Shown here piece by piece: positions 36,301 to 48,557 of a stretch of DNA of 64,000 bases. Every line of letters begins with the position of its first letter. Position 1 is the first letter of the stretch. Below the pieces are notes generated by a model that was not told the DNA's origin, ran no database searches, and saw only the letters and a list, made by a program, of their open reading frames with translations. Source of the DNA: Pseudonocardia acidicola (lineage in GTDB: Bacteria; Actinomycetota; Actinomycetes; Mycobacteriales; Pseudonocardiaceae); assembly GCF_012911935.1 (NCBI RefSeq), contig NZ_JAAXLA010000028.1:1-64000 (forward strand). The letters are read 5' to 3'. The position numbers and the translations under genes are program-made.

Positions 36301-36929
36301 AGCGCGCGGAGAAGGACCTCTCGTTGCTGGGCAAGGTCAACCCGCTGGCGCTGGAGGAGTTCGCCGCGCTGGAGGAGCGCTACCGGTTCCTGTCCACCCA
36401 GCTCGAGGACCTCAAGAACACCCGGCGCGACCTGCTCACCGTGGTCCGCGAGGTCGACGACAAGATCCTCGAGGTGTTCACGTCCGCCTACGCCGACGTG
36501 GCCCGCGAGTTCGAGATCGTGTTCTCCACGCTGTTCCCCGGCGGCGAGGGCCGGCTCGTGCTCACCGACCCCGACGACATGCTCACGACCGGCATCGAGG
36601 TGGAGGCGCGGCCGCCGGGCAAGAAGGTCAAGCGGCTGTCGCTGCTGTCCGGCGGGGAGCGTTCGCTGACCGCGATGGCGCTGCTGGTCGCGATCTTCCG
36701 GGCCCGGCCGTCGCCGTTCTACATCCTCGACGAGATCGAGGCCGCCCTCGACGACGTCAACCTGCGGCGGCTGATCAGCCTGATGGAGGAGCTGCGGTCG
36801 ACGAGCCAGCTCATCGTCATCACGCACCAGAAGCCCACCATGGAGGTCGCCGACGCGCTCTACGGCGTGTCGATGCGCGGCGACGGCATTACCACGGTGA
36901 TCTCGCAGCGGCTGCGTCCGGCGTCCTAG
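33366..36929 (+). CDS. smc: Chromosome segregation protein SMC
   Basis: ATPase that organises and segregates the chromosome with ScpA and ScpB. At 1187 residues it is family length. The head begins YLKSLTLKGFKSFA with Walker A GPNGSGKSN; two long coiled-coil arms flank a hinge near residues 500-640 (LDGVLGAVSGLLSVDP); the C-terminal head has LSGGERSLTAMALL and Walker B PFYILDEIEAALDD with a D-loop. The GTG at 33366 begins at the conserved start. No scp gene is in the window. Confidence 0.96.
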   Translation: MYLKSLTLKGFKSFASATTLRLEPGITCVVGPNGSGKSNVVDAISWVLGEQGAKALRGGKMEDVIFAGTAGRAPLGRAEVTLTIDNSDGALPIEYSEVSITRRMFRDGAGEYEINGSSCRLLDIQELLSDSGIGREMHVIVGQGQLDSVLQSKPEDRRAYIEEAAGVLKHRKRKEKALRKLDAMQANLTRLTDLTAELRRQLKPLGRQAEIARRAQAVQAELRDARLRIAADDLVTLRDSLAREEADEAAARARRAEVEEELVVAREAQESLEEALAADAPRLAAAQDVWYRLSALAERLRGTVRLAQERARHLADAAAERAPGRDPDELEREADAVAEQEEELVAVVAEARRRLAEVLEERAEHERTLAAAERAHLAAVRAIADRKAGLATLAGKAEALRSGAAATAEEIERLSDALGEAQARTEQAVAELEAARDELGVLDDGDSDLGDRVAAAAEVHQSARERVAELVKREREVEQQRAHWRARVDALSVGLARKDGSGALLSGDLDGVLGAVSGLLSVDPAARTALAAALGELAEGVAVDSPDAAVAALRRLRSTDAGSATLLVGAPGEAAAAGEPPAGRWASALVTAAEPLAGAVRRVLRDVVVVDDLDAARALVDARPELTAVTRDGDVLAAGRARGGSGAASSALDVQAAVNEALEAREKVEQELARLRPALDGARAEEAARQTDLEAARQTQKAAESRRSAASNQLGRLEQVVRSAEAEAQRLLERRDAVEARRSDALLALEAAEEQLLVAEGEPLDDEPDTEIRDAAADALAAARSEEVESRLTLRTAEERARAIAGRAESLRRQAASERQARARAAAARAERERGAAVAALVVSAGEAALERMEVSLAEAATERDAAAAARAERETALTAARSTSMRLTALLEKLTDAVHRDEVMRAQSRLRLEQLTEKVLADHGIGVEDLVAEYGPNVAVPPSPAELAEYEAAKERGEDVVAPPAMPFDRAAQERRVKRAEKDLSLLGKVNPLALEEFAALEERYRFLSTQLEDLKNTRRDLLTVVREVDDKILEVFTSAYADVAREFEIVFSTLFPGGEGRLVLTDPDDMLTTGIEVEARPPGKKVKRLSLLSGGERSLTAMALLVAIFRARPSPFYILDEIEAALDDVNLRRLISLMEELRSTSQLIVITHQKPTMEVADALYGVSMRGDGITTVISQRLRPAS

Positions 36930-36945
36930 CGTCGACGATCATGGG

Positions 36946-36972
36946 TGCCGGGCGGCCTCGGGACGCCCGGCA
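36946..36972. terminator. Hairpin between smc and ftsY
   Basis: TGCCGGGCG (36946-36954) pairs with CGCCCGGCA (36964-36972) across a nine-base loop. No T-run. It would end smc transcription and fits an independent ftsY promoter just after it. Confidence 0.6.
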
Positions 36973-36987
36973 TGACAGGCTTGACGG

Positions 36988-38808
36988 GTGACCACGGAGA
37001 CCCTGTGGATCGTCGTAGCGGTCATCGCGGCGGTCCTGCTGATCGCTCTCATCCTCGGGCTGGTGATCGGCCGGCGGCGGCGGATCAGCCTGCGCGAATC
37101 CGACGAGCTCGAGCGCCCGACCGGCCCGGAGATCAAGCCGCCACCGCGCGGAGGCACGTACCAGGCCGGCGGCGGGTTCAACTTCTCCACCGGGGCCCAG
37201 ACGCCGCCTGCCCCCGCGCCCGCGCCCGCGCCTGCTCCTGCACGTGACACGGCCCCGCCGACGGTCGAGGACCGGGCGGCGACGGAGGCCCCGCCGGCCA
37301 CCGAGGTGCGGGAGAGCGCTCCCGCGGACACTGCGCCGCCGGTCACCCGGCCCGCCGAGACGGCGGCCCCGGTGACCCCGCGTGCCGAGACCGCGCCGCC
37401 GGTGACCCCGCGTGCCGAGACCGCGCCGCCGGTGACCCGTCCTGCGGAGACCGTGGCACCCGAGGCCGGGCCGCGAGCGCCCGAGGCGGCTGCGCCGGAG
37501 GCTCCCGCGGCGGAGAAGGCCGCTCCCGAGGCTCCGGCCGCGGAGAAGGCCGCTCCCGAGGCTCCGACCGCGGAGAAGGCCGCGCCCGAGTCTGCGCCGC
37601 CGGAGGCCCCGGCCGCCGAAACGGCCGCGCCCGGAACCACCGCGCCCGGAACCACCGCGGCCGGAACCACCGCGCCCGGAACCACCGCGCCCGACACGAC
37701 CACCCCGGCCACCCGCCCGGCGGACACCGCGCCGCCGGTCACCCGCACCGCACCGCCGGCTGCGGCACCGGAGGAGCCGCTTTCCACCAACGGCGCCGCC
37801 CCCGCGGCGACAGCCCCACCGGCCACTCCGGCCCCGGAGGTGGCTCCCGCCCCGGAGGCCGCACCGCTCGCCCCGACCGAGCCCATCGAGCCCCCGGGGG
37901 GCCGCCTCGAGCGGCTGCGCGGGCGGCTGGCGCGGTCCCGGTCGGGCTTCGGGCAGAGCCTGCTCGGCCTGCTCGGCGCCGGTGAGCTGGACGAGGAGTC
38001 GTGGGAGGACGTCGAGGCCACGCTGTTGCAGGCCGACCTCGGTCCTGAGATGACCATGGAGCTCGTCGAGACGTTGCGCACCGAGCTGGCCAGCCGCGGT
38101 GTCCGCACACCGGAGCAGGCCCGCCAGTTGTTGCGGGAGGTGCTGACCGACGCGCTGCGCCCCGACCTCGACCGTTCGGTGCGCGCGCTGCCGCACTCCG
38201 GGCGCCCGGCGGTGCTGCTCGTCGTCGGCGTGAACGGCACCGGCAAGACCACCACCACGGGCAAGCTGGCCCGGGTGCTCGTCGCCGGCGGCCGGCACGT
38301 CGTCCTGGGTGCCGCCGACACGTTCCGGGCCGCCGCGGCCGAGCAGCTCGGCACCTGGGGGGAGCGGTCCGGTGCCGCGGTGGTCCGGGGCGCCGAGGGC
38401 GCCGACCCGGCCGCCGTCGCGTTCGACGCGGTCAAGCGGGCCGCCGACGACGGTGCCGACGCCGTCCTGCTCGACACCGCCGGCCGGCTGCACACCAAGA
38501 CCGGCCTGATGGACGAGCTGGGCAAGGTCAAGCGCGTCGTCGAGAAGCGGGCCGAGGTCGACGAGGTGCTGCTCGTGCTCGACGCCACGACCGGGCAGAA
38601 CGGGCTCACGCAGGCCCGGGTGTTCGGCGAGGTCGTCAAGGTCACCGGCATCGTGCTGACGAAGCTCGACGGCACGGCCAAGGGGGGCATCGTCTTCCGG
38701 GTCCAACGCGAGCTCGGCGTTCCGGTGAAGCTGGTGGGTCTCGGGGAGGGTCCGGACGACCTGGCGCCGTTCGAGCCCGCCGCGTTCGTCGACGCGCTGC
38801 TCGACTGA
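36988..38808 (+). CDS. ftsY: Signal recognition particle receptor FtsY with membrane anchor and long repeat linker
   Basis: SRP-receptor GTPase that docks SRP-ribosome complexes at the membrane. Residues 1-27 form a membrane helix (LWIVVAVIAAVLLIALILGLVIG), as usual in actinobacterial FtsY. Residues about 60-300 are a Pro/Ala/Thr/Glu linker built of three sets of tandem repeats. The NG domain follows from about 305: helical N region, G1 GVNGTGKTTTTGK, ADTFRAAAAEQL, DTAGR and TKLDG. At 606 residues it is much longer than the usual 400-450. CAGGCT (36976-36981) lies six bases before the GTG, a possible leaderless start. Confidence 0.95.
   Translation: MTTETLWIVVAVIAAVLLIALILGLVIGRRRRISLRESDELERPTGPEIKPPPRGGTYQAGGGFNFSTGAQTPPAPAPAPAPAPARDTAPPTVEDRAATEAPPATEVRESAPADTAPPVTRPAETAAPVTPRAETAPPVTPRAETAPPVTRPAETVAPEAGPRAPEAAAPEAPAAEKAAPEAPAAEKAAPEAPTAEKAAPESAPPEAPAAETAAPGTTAPGTTAAGTTAPGTTAPDTTTPATRPADTAPPVTRTAPPAAAPEEPLSTNGAAPAATAPPATPAPEVAPAPEAAPLAPTEPIEPPGGRLERLRGRLARSRSGFGQSLLGLLGAGELDEESWEDVEATLLQADLGPEMTMELVETLRTELASRGVRTPEQARQLLREVLTDALRPDLDRSVRALPHSGRPAVLLVVGVNGTGKTTTTGKLARVLVAGGRHVVLGAADTFRAAAAEQLGTWGERSGAAVVRGAEGADPAAVAFDAVKRAADDGADAVLLDTAGRLHTKTGLMDELGKVKRVVEKRAEVDEVLLVLDATTGQNGLTQARVFGEVVKVTGIVLTKLDGTAKGGIVFRVQRELGVPVKLVGLGEGPDDLAPFEPAAFVDALLD
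37357..37701. repeat. Three tandem-repeat arrays in the ftsY linker
   Basis: A 30-bp unit encoding ETAPPVTPRA occurs three times (from 37357, 37387 and 37417). A second 30-bp unit encoding EAPAAEKAAP occurs three times (37498-37587). A 15-bp unit encoding APGTT occurs four times plus a partial copy (from 37627 to about 37701). All keep the frame, so copy-number changes would only alter linker length. Confidence 0.92.
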
Positions 38809-38828
38809 GAACCGGATTCAGTGACGCG

Positions 38829-38898
38829 GTAACCGGCTCGTAACCCGCGGACGACGCTCGTTCATCGCGCGGAAACAGCTCACGCGCATGTCCGAAAC
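38829..38898 (+). promoter_or_regulatory. GlnR-type boxes upstream of amtB (copy 1)
   Basis: GTAAC (38829-38833), a six-base spacer and GTAAC (38840-38844) match the a-site spacing of the actinobacterial GlnR box. GAAAC motifs at 38872-38876 and 38894-38898 are 22 bases apart, on the same helical face. The region precedes the ammonium transporter gene, a classical GlnR target. The match is by pattern; no regulator gene is in the window. Confidence 0.6.
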
Positions 38899-38962
38899 AT
38901 GGCACTTCGATTATTCCCGGCAGTTGCCGCTGGCGCAGGCGGCGTAGACGGGAGGGAGTTCC

Positions 38963-40678
<1,716 letters not shown>

Positions 40679-40695
40679 GAACCCGACGGGTGCCG

Positions 40696-40730
40696 GGGCC
40701 CGCCGCGCCGATCGACGGCACGGCGGGCCC
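40696..40730 (+). terminator. Terminator after amtB-glnB (copy 1)
   Basis: GGGCCCGCCG (40696-40705) pairs with CGGCGGGCCC (40721-40730) across a 15-base loop, 18 bases after the glnB stop. The T-content downstream is low but ends in CTTTC. Confidence 0.75.
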
Positions 40731-40766
40731 GGGCGCTTTCCACCGCCGCTGTGGGCTTTGTCCTGA

Positions 40767-40994
<228 letters not shown>

Positions 40995-41039
40995 CCTGGA
41001 GCGACTGACCTGGAGCGACGCCGTGGGGAGCGTTCGGCG

Positions 41040-43385
41040 ATGACCGTGACGGGGCCGGGCTCGGCTCAGGACCTGGTGCGAGCCAAGCGGGTGCTGCTCG
41101 AGGCGAGCGGCAAGCGCCGGCTGAGCCCGGAGGCGCTGCGCGTGGCGCTGGCCGACCTGCACGACTTCTGGCTGTCCTCCCGCGCCGCGGCGATCGGGCT
41201 GACCGACCGGGCCGCACTCATCGCGGTCGGTGCGCTGGGCCGCCGGGAGCTGGCCCCGTACTCCGATCTCGACCTGGTGTTGCTGCACGACGGCCGCAAG
41301 GACATCGACCGGCTGGCCGAGCAGATCTGGTATCCGCTGTGGGACGCCGGCATCGGACTCGACCACTCCGTGCGCACCCCCGGGCAGGCGGTTCAGGTGG
41401 CCGCCACGGATCTGCGCGCCGCGTTCGGGCTGCTCGAGGCCCGGCACATCGCGGGCGATCCGGCGTTGTCGGACAAGGTGCGCCACGCCGTGCGGCAGGC
41501 CTGGCGGGCGGGTATCCGCAGCCGCTTCGACGAGATCGCCGACGGTGCGGCCGACCGCTGGGCCAAGATCGGCGACGTCGCGCACCGGGTGGAGCCGGAC
41601 CTGAAGAACGGGCACGGCGGGCTGCGCGACATCCAGCTGATCGACGCGCTCGCCGCCGCCCAGCTCGTCGACCGCCCGGCCGGCGACGTGCTCCAGGCCC
41701 GGGCACTGCTGCTCGACGTGCGCACCGAGCTGCACCGGCTGGCCGGCCGGGCGCGCGACGTGCTGCGCGCGCAGGACGCCGACGAGGTGGCCTCGGTCCT
41801 GGACATCGGCGACCGGTTCGAGCTGGCCCGGGCGGTGTCCGGGGCGGCCCGCGCGGTCGCGTTCGCCGTCGAGGTCGGGCTGCGCTCGGCCCGCGCCGCG
41901 CTGCCCCGGCGCGGGCTCGCCGCGCTGCGCCGGGCCCCGGTGCGCCGCCCGCTGGACTCCGGCGTCGTCGAGCACGGCGGCGAGGTGGTGCTGGCCCGGG
42001 ACGCGTCGGCGCCGCGGGACCCGGCGCTGGTGCTGCGGGTGGCCGCGACCGCCGCCCGCACCGGCCTCCCGGTTGCCGCAGGCACCCTGCACCGGCTCGC
42101 CGAGACCGCCCCCGAGCTGCGGGAACCCTGGCCGCGCGCGGCGCTGGGCGAGCTGCTGTCGCTGCTGGGCGCCGGCCGCGGGATGGTCGACGTCGTCGAG
42201 TCGCTGGACCGGACCGGGCTGTGGGGGAGGCTGTTCCCCGAGTGGGGCGCGGTGCGCGACCTGCCGCCGCGGGACCGCGCGCACGTCTGGACCGTGGACC
42301 GGCACCTGGTCGAGGCCTGTTCCGAGGCCGCCCGGCTGACCACCCGGGTTGCCCGGCCCGACCTGCTGCTCATCGGCTCGCTGCTGCACGACATCGGCAA
42401 GGGTCGCGGCGGCGACCACTCGGTGGTCGGCGAGTCGCTGGCGCTGCAGGTCGGGCGGCGTCTGGGGTTCGGCGAACCGGACGTCGCCGTGCTGGGCGCG
42501 GTGGTCCGCCACCACCTGCTGCTGCCGCACACCGCGACCCGGCGTGACCTCGACGACCCGGCGACGGTCTCCCGGGTGGTCGACACCATCGACGGCAACG
42601 GGCTCGTGCTCGATCTGCTCGAGGCGCTCGCCGAGGCCGACTCGCTGGCCACCGGGCCGGGCGTGTGGAGCCCGTGGAAGCGCACGCTGATCCGGGACCT
42701 CGCCGGCCGCTGCCGGGCGGTGCTGGCGGGGGAGCCGCTGCCGGTGCCGGGCCCGCCGAGCGCGTTGAGTGCGGAGCTGACCGCCGCCGTGATCGCCGAC
42801 GACCGGCCCCACGTGCGGATGTGCGCGGTCGGTGAGCCGGCCAGCGTGGTGGTCGCGGTGCCGGACCGGCCGAACTCGTTGTCCGCCGCGGCCGGTGTGC
42901 TCGCGCTGCACTCACTGGAGGTGCATGCCGCCGAGCTGCACACCACCGGCACGGTCGCGGTGTACGAGTTCACGGTCTCGCCGCGCTTCGGCGGGCTGCC
43001 CGACCCGGCCCTGGTGCGGGCCGACCTGATCCGGGTGCTCGACGGCTCGCTGCGGCTGGCCGACGCGCTGGTCCGCAAGGAGCGCGACTACGCCCCGACG
43101 TCGCCGCCGGTCGAGTCCGCCGCGCCACCGCGGGTGCTCTGGTTCGACGACGAGGCCAGCGGCGCGGTCGTGCTGGAGCTGCGCGGCACCGACCGGATCG
43201 GGCTGCTGCACCGGATCGCCGCCGCGCTGGAGGGCTGCGGGCTGGACCTGCGCTGGGCGCGGGTGGCGACCCTCGGCGCGTCGGTGGTCGACTCGTTCGG
43301 CGTGGCCGGCCCCGGCCCCGGCGGACGGTTGCCCCGCGCCGACCGGCGCCGGGTCGAGCAGGCCGTGCTGACCGCGGCGCGGTGA
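41040..43385 (+). CDS. glnD: PII uridylyl/adenylyltransferase GlnD
   Basis: Modifies and demodifies PII according to nitrogen supply. The 781 residues include the nucleotidyltransferase motif GALGRRELAPYSDLDLVLLHDG near residues 65-85, the HD phosphohydrolase domain (LLHDIGKGRGGDHSVVGE near 445-460), and two C-terminal ACT domains (about 600-670 and 700-775; LRGTDRIGLLHRIAAALEGC). The modification is uridylylation in proteobacteria and adenylylation in studied actinobacteria; the latter is expected here. Two intact PII genes flank it. Confidence 0.95.
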   Translation: MTVTGPGSAQDLVRAKRVLLEASGKRRLSPEALRVALADLHDFWLSSRAAAIGLTDRAALIAVGALGRRELAPYSDLDLVLLHDGRKDIDRLAEQIWYPLWDAGIGLDHSVRTPGQAVQVAATDLRAAFGLLEARHIAGDPALSDKVRHAVRQAWRAGIRSRFDEIADGAADRWAKIGDVAHRVEPDLKNGHGGLRDIQLIDALAAAQLVDRPAGDVLQARALLLDVRTELHRLAGRARDVLRAQDADEVASVLDIGDRFELARAVSGAARAVAFAVEVGLRSARAALPRRGLAALRRAPVRRPLDSGVVEHGGEVVLARDASAPRDPALVLRVAATAARTGLPVAAGTLHRLAETAPELREPWPRAALGELLSLLGAGRGMVDVVESLDRTGLWGRLFPEWGAVRDLPPRDRAHVWTVDRHLVEACSEAARLTTRVARPDLLLIGSLLHDIGKGRGGDHSVVGESLALQVGRRLGFGEPDVAVLGAVVRHHLLLPHTATRRDLDDPATVSRVVDTIDGNGLVLDLLEALAEADSLATGPGVWSPWKRTLIRDLAGRCRAVLAGEPLPVPGPPSALSAELTAAVIADDRPHVRMCAVGEPASVVVAVPDRPNSLSAAAGVLALHSLEVHAAELHTTGTVAVYEFTVSPRFGGLPDPALVRADLIRVLDGSLRLADALVRKERDYAPTSPPVESAAPPRVLWFDDEASGAVVLELRGTDRIGLLHRIAAALEGCGLDLRWARVATLGASVVDSFGVAGPGPGGRLPRADRRRVEQAVLTAAR

Positions 43386-43408
43386 CCGCGGTCACCGGAC
43401 ATCCCCGG

Positions 43409-43477
43409 GAAACGCAGCCGTAACACAACGCGGGGGCTCGTTCACCCTGTGGTTACAGCGCGTCGCATTCAGGTAAC
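43409..43477 (+). promoter_or_regulatory. GlnR-type boxes upstream of amtB (copy 2)
   Basis: GAAAC (43409-43413), six bases, GTAAC (43420-43424) is a canonical GlnR half-site pair. GTTAC (43452-43456) and GTAAC (43473-43477) follow 21 bases apart. They lie between glnD and the second amtB. Confidence 0.65.
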
Positions 43478-43521
43478 AGTGCCCGCCGATGATCCCCGGA
43501 GCCGACAGCTCGGGAGATCGA

Positions 43522-45173
<1,652 letters not shown>

Positions 45174-45253
45174 GCTCGGCGGGCGCCGATCCCGCGCGCC
45201 GGCCGATCATCGGACAGGTGGAACGAAACCTCCGATCAGGGCGTTCCCCTCGT

Positions 45254-45850
45254 ATGACCCACGTCCTGCGACGTACCGCCGGGTCCCCGGTCCGTCTCGT
45301 GCTGCGCGGGCGGTCCCTCGTGCTGGTGGCCGGGATGCCCGGGGCCGGCAAGAGCACGCTGCTGGCCGGCCTGCCCGTGCAGGAGGGCGTCGCGGTGCTC
45401 GACTCGCAGGCCCACCGCGACGCGCTGGCCCGGTTGCTGCCGCCCGGCACGCCGTACCGCCGCTACCGCCCGCTGGTGCACCTGCTGCACCGGCTGGCCA
45501 TCGTGCGCGCCGCGCTGGCCGGGGCGCCCACCGTGCTGGTCCACCTGCCCGCCACCGGTGCGCTCACCCGGTCCGCGATCGCGCTGCTGGCGGCCCTGAC
45601 CGGGCGGGCCGCGCAGCTCGTCTGGCTGGACGTCGATCCGGCCGACGCCCTGCGTGGCCAGGCACAACGCGGCCGGGTCGTGCCCGCCGGGTCGTTCGCC
45701 GGGCATGCCGAGCGGGCCGCCGGGATGGCGGAACGGCTGCGGTCCGGGGAGCCGCCCGCGGGCTGGGCCGGGGTCACCGTGGTGGATCGCACGATCGCCC
45801 GTCGGGGTCTGATAGTGGACACCGGCACACCACTCGACGAGCACAAGTAG
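45254..45850 (+). CDS. P-loop ATPase or kinase-like protein
   Basis: A 198-residue protein with a clear Walker A (LVLVAGMPGAGKSTLL) near residue 30 and a possible Walker B (AQLVWLDVDPADAL). RGRVVPAGSFAGHAERAAGM resembles the lid region of small kinases of the zeta-toxin/gluconate-kinase type, which phosphorylate small molecules or handle tRNA; the substrate is unknown. ATG start at 45254, after an intergenic region with an imperfect inverted repeat. It precedes ffh by ten bases, but ffh has its own leaderless-type -10. Confidence 0.75.
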   Translation: MTHVLRRTAGSPVRLVLRGRSLVLVAGMPGAGKSTLLAGLPVQEGVAVLDSQAHRDALARLLPPGTPYRRYRPLVHLLHRLAIVRAALAGAPTVLVHLPATGALTRSAIALLAALTGRAAQLVWLDVDPADALRGQAQRGRVVPAGSFAGHAERAAGMAERLRSGEPPAGWAGVTVVDRTIARRGLIVDTGTPLDEHK

Positions 45851-45860
45851 GCTCTCAGGG

Positions 45861-47396
45861 GTGTTCGACACCCTCTCCGAGCGTCTCAGCGGGACGCTGC
45901 GCGACCTGCGCGGCAAGGGCCGGCTGTCCGACGCCGACATCGACGCCACCGCGCGGGAGATCCGCATCGCGCTGCTCGAGGCCGACGTCGCGCTGCCGGT
46001 CGTCCGTTCCTTCATCGCGAAGGTCAAGGAGCGTGCGAAGGGTGCTGAGGTCTCCCAGGCACTGAACCCGGCGCAGCAGGTCGTCAAGATCGTCAACGAG
46101 GAGCTCATCGGCGTCCTCGGTGGCGAGACCCGGCGGCTCGCACTGGCCAAGGAACCGCCGAGCGTGATCATGCTCGCCGGTCTGCAGGGCTCCGGCAAGA
46201 CCACGCTCGCGGGCAAGCTCGCGCTCTGGCTGCGCAAGCAGGGGCACACCCCGCTGCTGGTCGCGGCCGACCTGCAGCGCCCCAACGCGGTCAACCAGCT
46301 CCAGATCGTCGGCGAGCGGGCCGGCGTCACCACGTTCGCGCCCGAGCCGGGCAACGGCGTGGGCGACCCGGTCGACGTCTCCCGCCGCGGCGTCCAGCAC
46401 GCGCGCGACAAGATGTACGACATCGTCATCGTCGACACCGCGGGCCGCCTCGGTGTCGACGAGGAGTTGATGCGGCAGGCCGCCGACATCCGCGACGCGG
46501 TCCGGCCCGACGAGACCCTGTTCGTCGTCGACGCGATGATCGGTCAGGACGCCGTGGCCACGGCCGAGGCGTTCCGTGACGGGGTCGGCTTCACCGGCGT
46601 GGTGCTCACCAAGCTCGACGGCGACGCCCGCGGTGGCGCGGCGCTGTCGGTCCGCGAGGTCACCGGGCAGCCGATCCTGTTCGCCTCCAACGGCGAGAAG
46701 CTGGCCGACTTCGACGTCTTCCACCCCGACCGGATGGCCAGCCGGATCCTCGGCATGGGTGACCTGCTCACCCTCATCGAGCAGGCCGAGCAGGTCTTCG
46801 ACGCCGAGCAGTCGGCGGCCACCGCGCAGAAGATCGGCACCGGCGAGCTGACGCTGGAGGACTTCCTCGAGCAGATGCTGACGATCCGCAAGATGGGCCC
46901 GATCGGCAACATCCTGGGCATGCTCCCGGGCGCGGGCCAGATGAAGGACGCCCTGGCCCAGGTCGACGACAAATCGCTCGACCGGCTGCAGGCCATCATC
47001 CGCGGCATGACCCCGGCCGAGCGGGCCGACCCGAAGATCATCAACGGCTCGCGGCGGCTGCGCATCGCCAACGGTTCCGGGGTGACGGTCACCGAGGTCA
47101 ACGACCTGGTGAACCGGTTCTTCGAGGCCCGCAAGATGATGAAGCAGATGGCCGGCCAGTTCGGCTTCGGCGGCGGGTCGCGGCGGCAGTCGAAGAGCCG
47201 CAAGGGCCGCAAGGGCGCCAAGGGCCGCAAGGGCCCGACGCAGCCCAAGGTGCGCGGTGGCCTGCCCGGCGGGTTCCCGGACCTGTCGACGATGCCGCCG
47301 GGGCTGCAGGAGCTGCCGCCGGGCCTGGGCGGCATGGACCAGCTGCCGCCCGGCTTCGACCCGTCGAAGCTGAACTTCGGCAAGAAGCCGCGTTGA
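45861..47396 (+). CDS. ffh: Signal recognition particle protein Ffh
   Basis: SRP54 GTPase that binds signal peptides on ribosomes and delivers them to FtsY. The 511 residues comprise the N domain, the G domain (GLQGSGKTTLAGKLA, DTAGRLGVDEEL, TKLDGDARGG), and the methionine-rich M domain (LEDFLEQMLTIRKMGPIGNILGMLPG; NGSRRLRIANGSG). A basic Lys/Gly/Arg stretch and a Pro/Gly tail follow. TAGGCT (45848-45853) lies seven bases before the GTG. Its stop overlaps the TTG of the next gene. Confidence 0.96.
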   Translation: MFDTLSERLSGTLRDLRGKGRLSDADIDATAREIRIALLEADVALPVVRSFIAKVKERAKGAEVSQALNPAQQVVKIVNEELIGVLGGETRRLALAKEPPSVIMLAGLQGSGKTTLAGKLALWLRKQGHTPLLVAADLQRPNAVNQLQIVGERAGVTTFAPEPGNGVGDPVDVSRRGVQHARDKMYDIVIVDTAGRLGVDEELMRQAADIRDAVRPDETLFVVDAMIGQDAVATAEAFRDGVGFTGVVLTKLDGDARGGAALSVREVTGQPILFASNGEKLADFDVFHPDRMASRILGMGDLLTLIEQAEQVFDAEQSAATAQKIGTGELTLEDFLEQMLTIRKMGPIGNILGMLPGAGQMKDALAQVDDKSLDRLQAIIRGMTPAERADPKIINGSRRLRIANGSGVTVTEVNDLVNRFFEARKMMKQMAGQFGFGGGSRRQSKSRKGRKGAKGRKGPTQPKVRGGLPGGFPDLSTMPPGLQELPPGLGGMDQLPPGFDPSKLNFGKKPR

Positions 47397-48493
47397 CGGC
47401 GCCGGAGATCCCCGCGGCCGGATACCGACTGCGGGGTGTGCTGCTGCCCGGCGAGACCTCCGTCGAGTTGTACGTCGACGGGGCCGGCCGGATCACTGCA
47501 GAGCCGCTGCCCGGCGCCGAGCCGCTGATCGAGGCGGGCTGGATCCTGCCCGGCCTCGTCGACGCGCACTGCCACGTCGGACTGGGGCCCTCCGGCGCCG
47601 TGGAGCTCGACGAGGCCGAGCAGCAGGCGCGCACCGACCGCGACGCCGGCACGCTGCTCATCCGCGATTGCGGCTCGCCGACCGACACCAGCGCGCTGCA
47701 GGCCCGCGAGGACCTCCCGGAGATCATCCGCGCGGCCCGGCACGTCGCCCGCCCCAAGCGCTACATCCCGGGCCTCGCGGCCGAGCTGGACGATCCGGCG
47801 CTGCTGCCCGACGTGGTGGCCGAACAGGCTGCGGCCGGCGACGGCTGGGTCAAGCTGGTCGGCGACTGGATCGACCGCGGGACGGGCGACCTGGCCCCGT
47901 TGTGGCCTGACGACCTGCTCGTCGAGGCGATCGAGGCCGCGCACGCGGCGGGGGCGCGGGTCACCGCGCACGTGTTCGGCACCGACGCACTGCCGGGGCT
48001 GATCAACGCCGGGATCGACTGCATCGAGCACGGCACCGGGTTGACCGACGACCTGATCGCCGAGATGGCCCGCCGCGGCACCGCGCTGGTCCCGACGCTG
48101 ATCAACGTCGAGACGTTCCCCGGGATCGCCGACAGCGCGACGAAGTACCCGGTCTACGCCGCCCACATGCGCGACCTGCACCGCACCGCGGGCGACGTGG
48201 TGCGCCGGGCCGCCGAGGCGGGTGTGCGGGTGTTCGCCGGGACCGACGCGGGCGGCGGGATCCGGCACGGCCGCATCGCCGACGAGATCGCGGCGCTGCA
48301 CGCCGCGGGACACACCGACGCCCTCGGTGCCGCCAGTTGGGCGGCGCGGGAATGGCTCGGGCGGCCCGGTCTCGACGCCGGGGCGCCCGCCGACCTGGTG
48401 GTCTACCGGGCCGATCCGCGGGCCGACCTGGCGACGCTGCGGGAGCCCGCGCTGATCATGCTGCGTGGACGGGTGGTGCACGCGGCGGGTTGA
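47393..48493 (+). CDS. Metal-dependent amidohydrolase-like protein
   Basis: A 366-residue amidohydrolase-superfamily protein, orthologous by position to mycobacterial Rv2915c downstream of ffh. The metal-site motif is LPGLVDAHCHVGLG, with further ligands expected in VKLVGDW, GARVTAHVFGTD, IDCIEHGTGLTDD and FAGTDAGGGIRHG. Substrate unknown. The start TTG overlaps the ffh stop (TTGA), indicating coupling. It ends at a strong terminator. Confidence 0.85.
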   Translation: MTAPEIPAAGYRLRGVLLPGETSVELYVDGAGRITAEPLPGAEPLIEAGWILPGLVDAHCHVGLGPSGAVELDEAEQQARTDRDAGTLLIRDCGSPTDTSALQAREDLPEIIRAARHVARPKRYIPGLAAELDDPALLPDVVAEQAAAGDGWVKLVGDWIDRGTGDLAPLWPDDLLVEAIEAAHAAGARVTAHVFGTDALPGLINAGIDCIEHGTGLTDDLIAEMARRGTALVPTLINVETFPGIADSATKYPVYAAHMRDLHRTAGDVVRRAAEAGVRVFAGTDAGGGIRHGRIADEIAALHAAGHTDALGAASWAAREWLGRPGLDAGAPADLVVYRADPRADLATLREPALIMLRGRVVHAAG

Positions 48494-48515
48494 GTGCCCT
48501 TCCCGGGAACGTGCC

Positions 48516-48543
48516 GAGGGGCCCGCCGCGAGGCGGGCCCCTC
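48516..48543. terminator. Strong bidirectional terminator after the amidohydrolase
   Basis: GAGGGGCCCGCC (48516-48527) pairs perfectly with GGCGGGCCCCTC (48532-48543) across GCGA. It separates the ffh operon from the convergent secreted-protein gene, whose stop is at 48558. Confidence 0.88.
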
Positions 48544-48557
48544 GTCCTGCTAACGGC

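Noticed and set aside
41393..43078. Long minus-strand frame opposite glnD
   Set aside because: Ser/Arg/Thr-rich translation typical of an antisense shadow. GlnD motifs on the plus strand account for the region.
45200..45240. Imperfect inverted repeat GATCATCGGACAGGT ... ACCTCCGATC
   Set aside because: The stem needs a two-base bulge and has no clear terminator or operator context; too weak to list.
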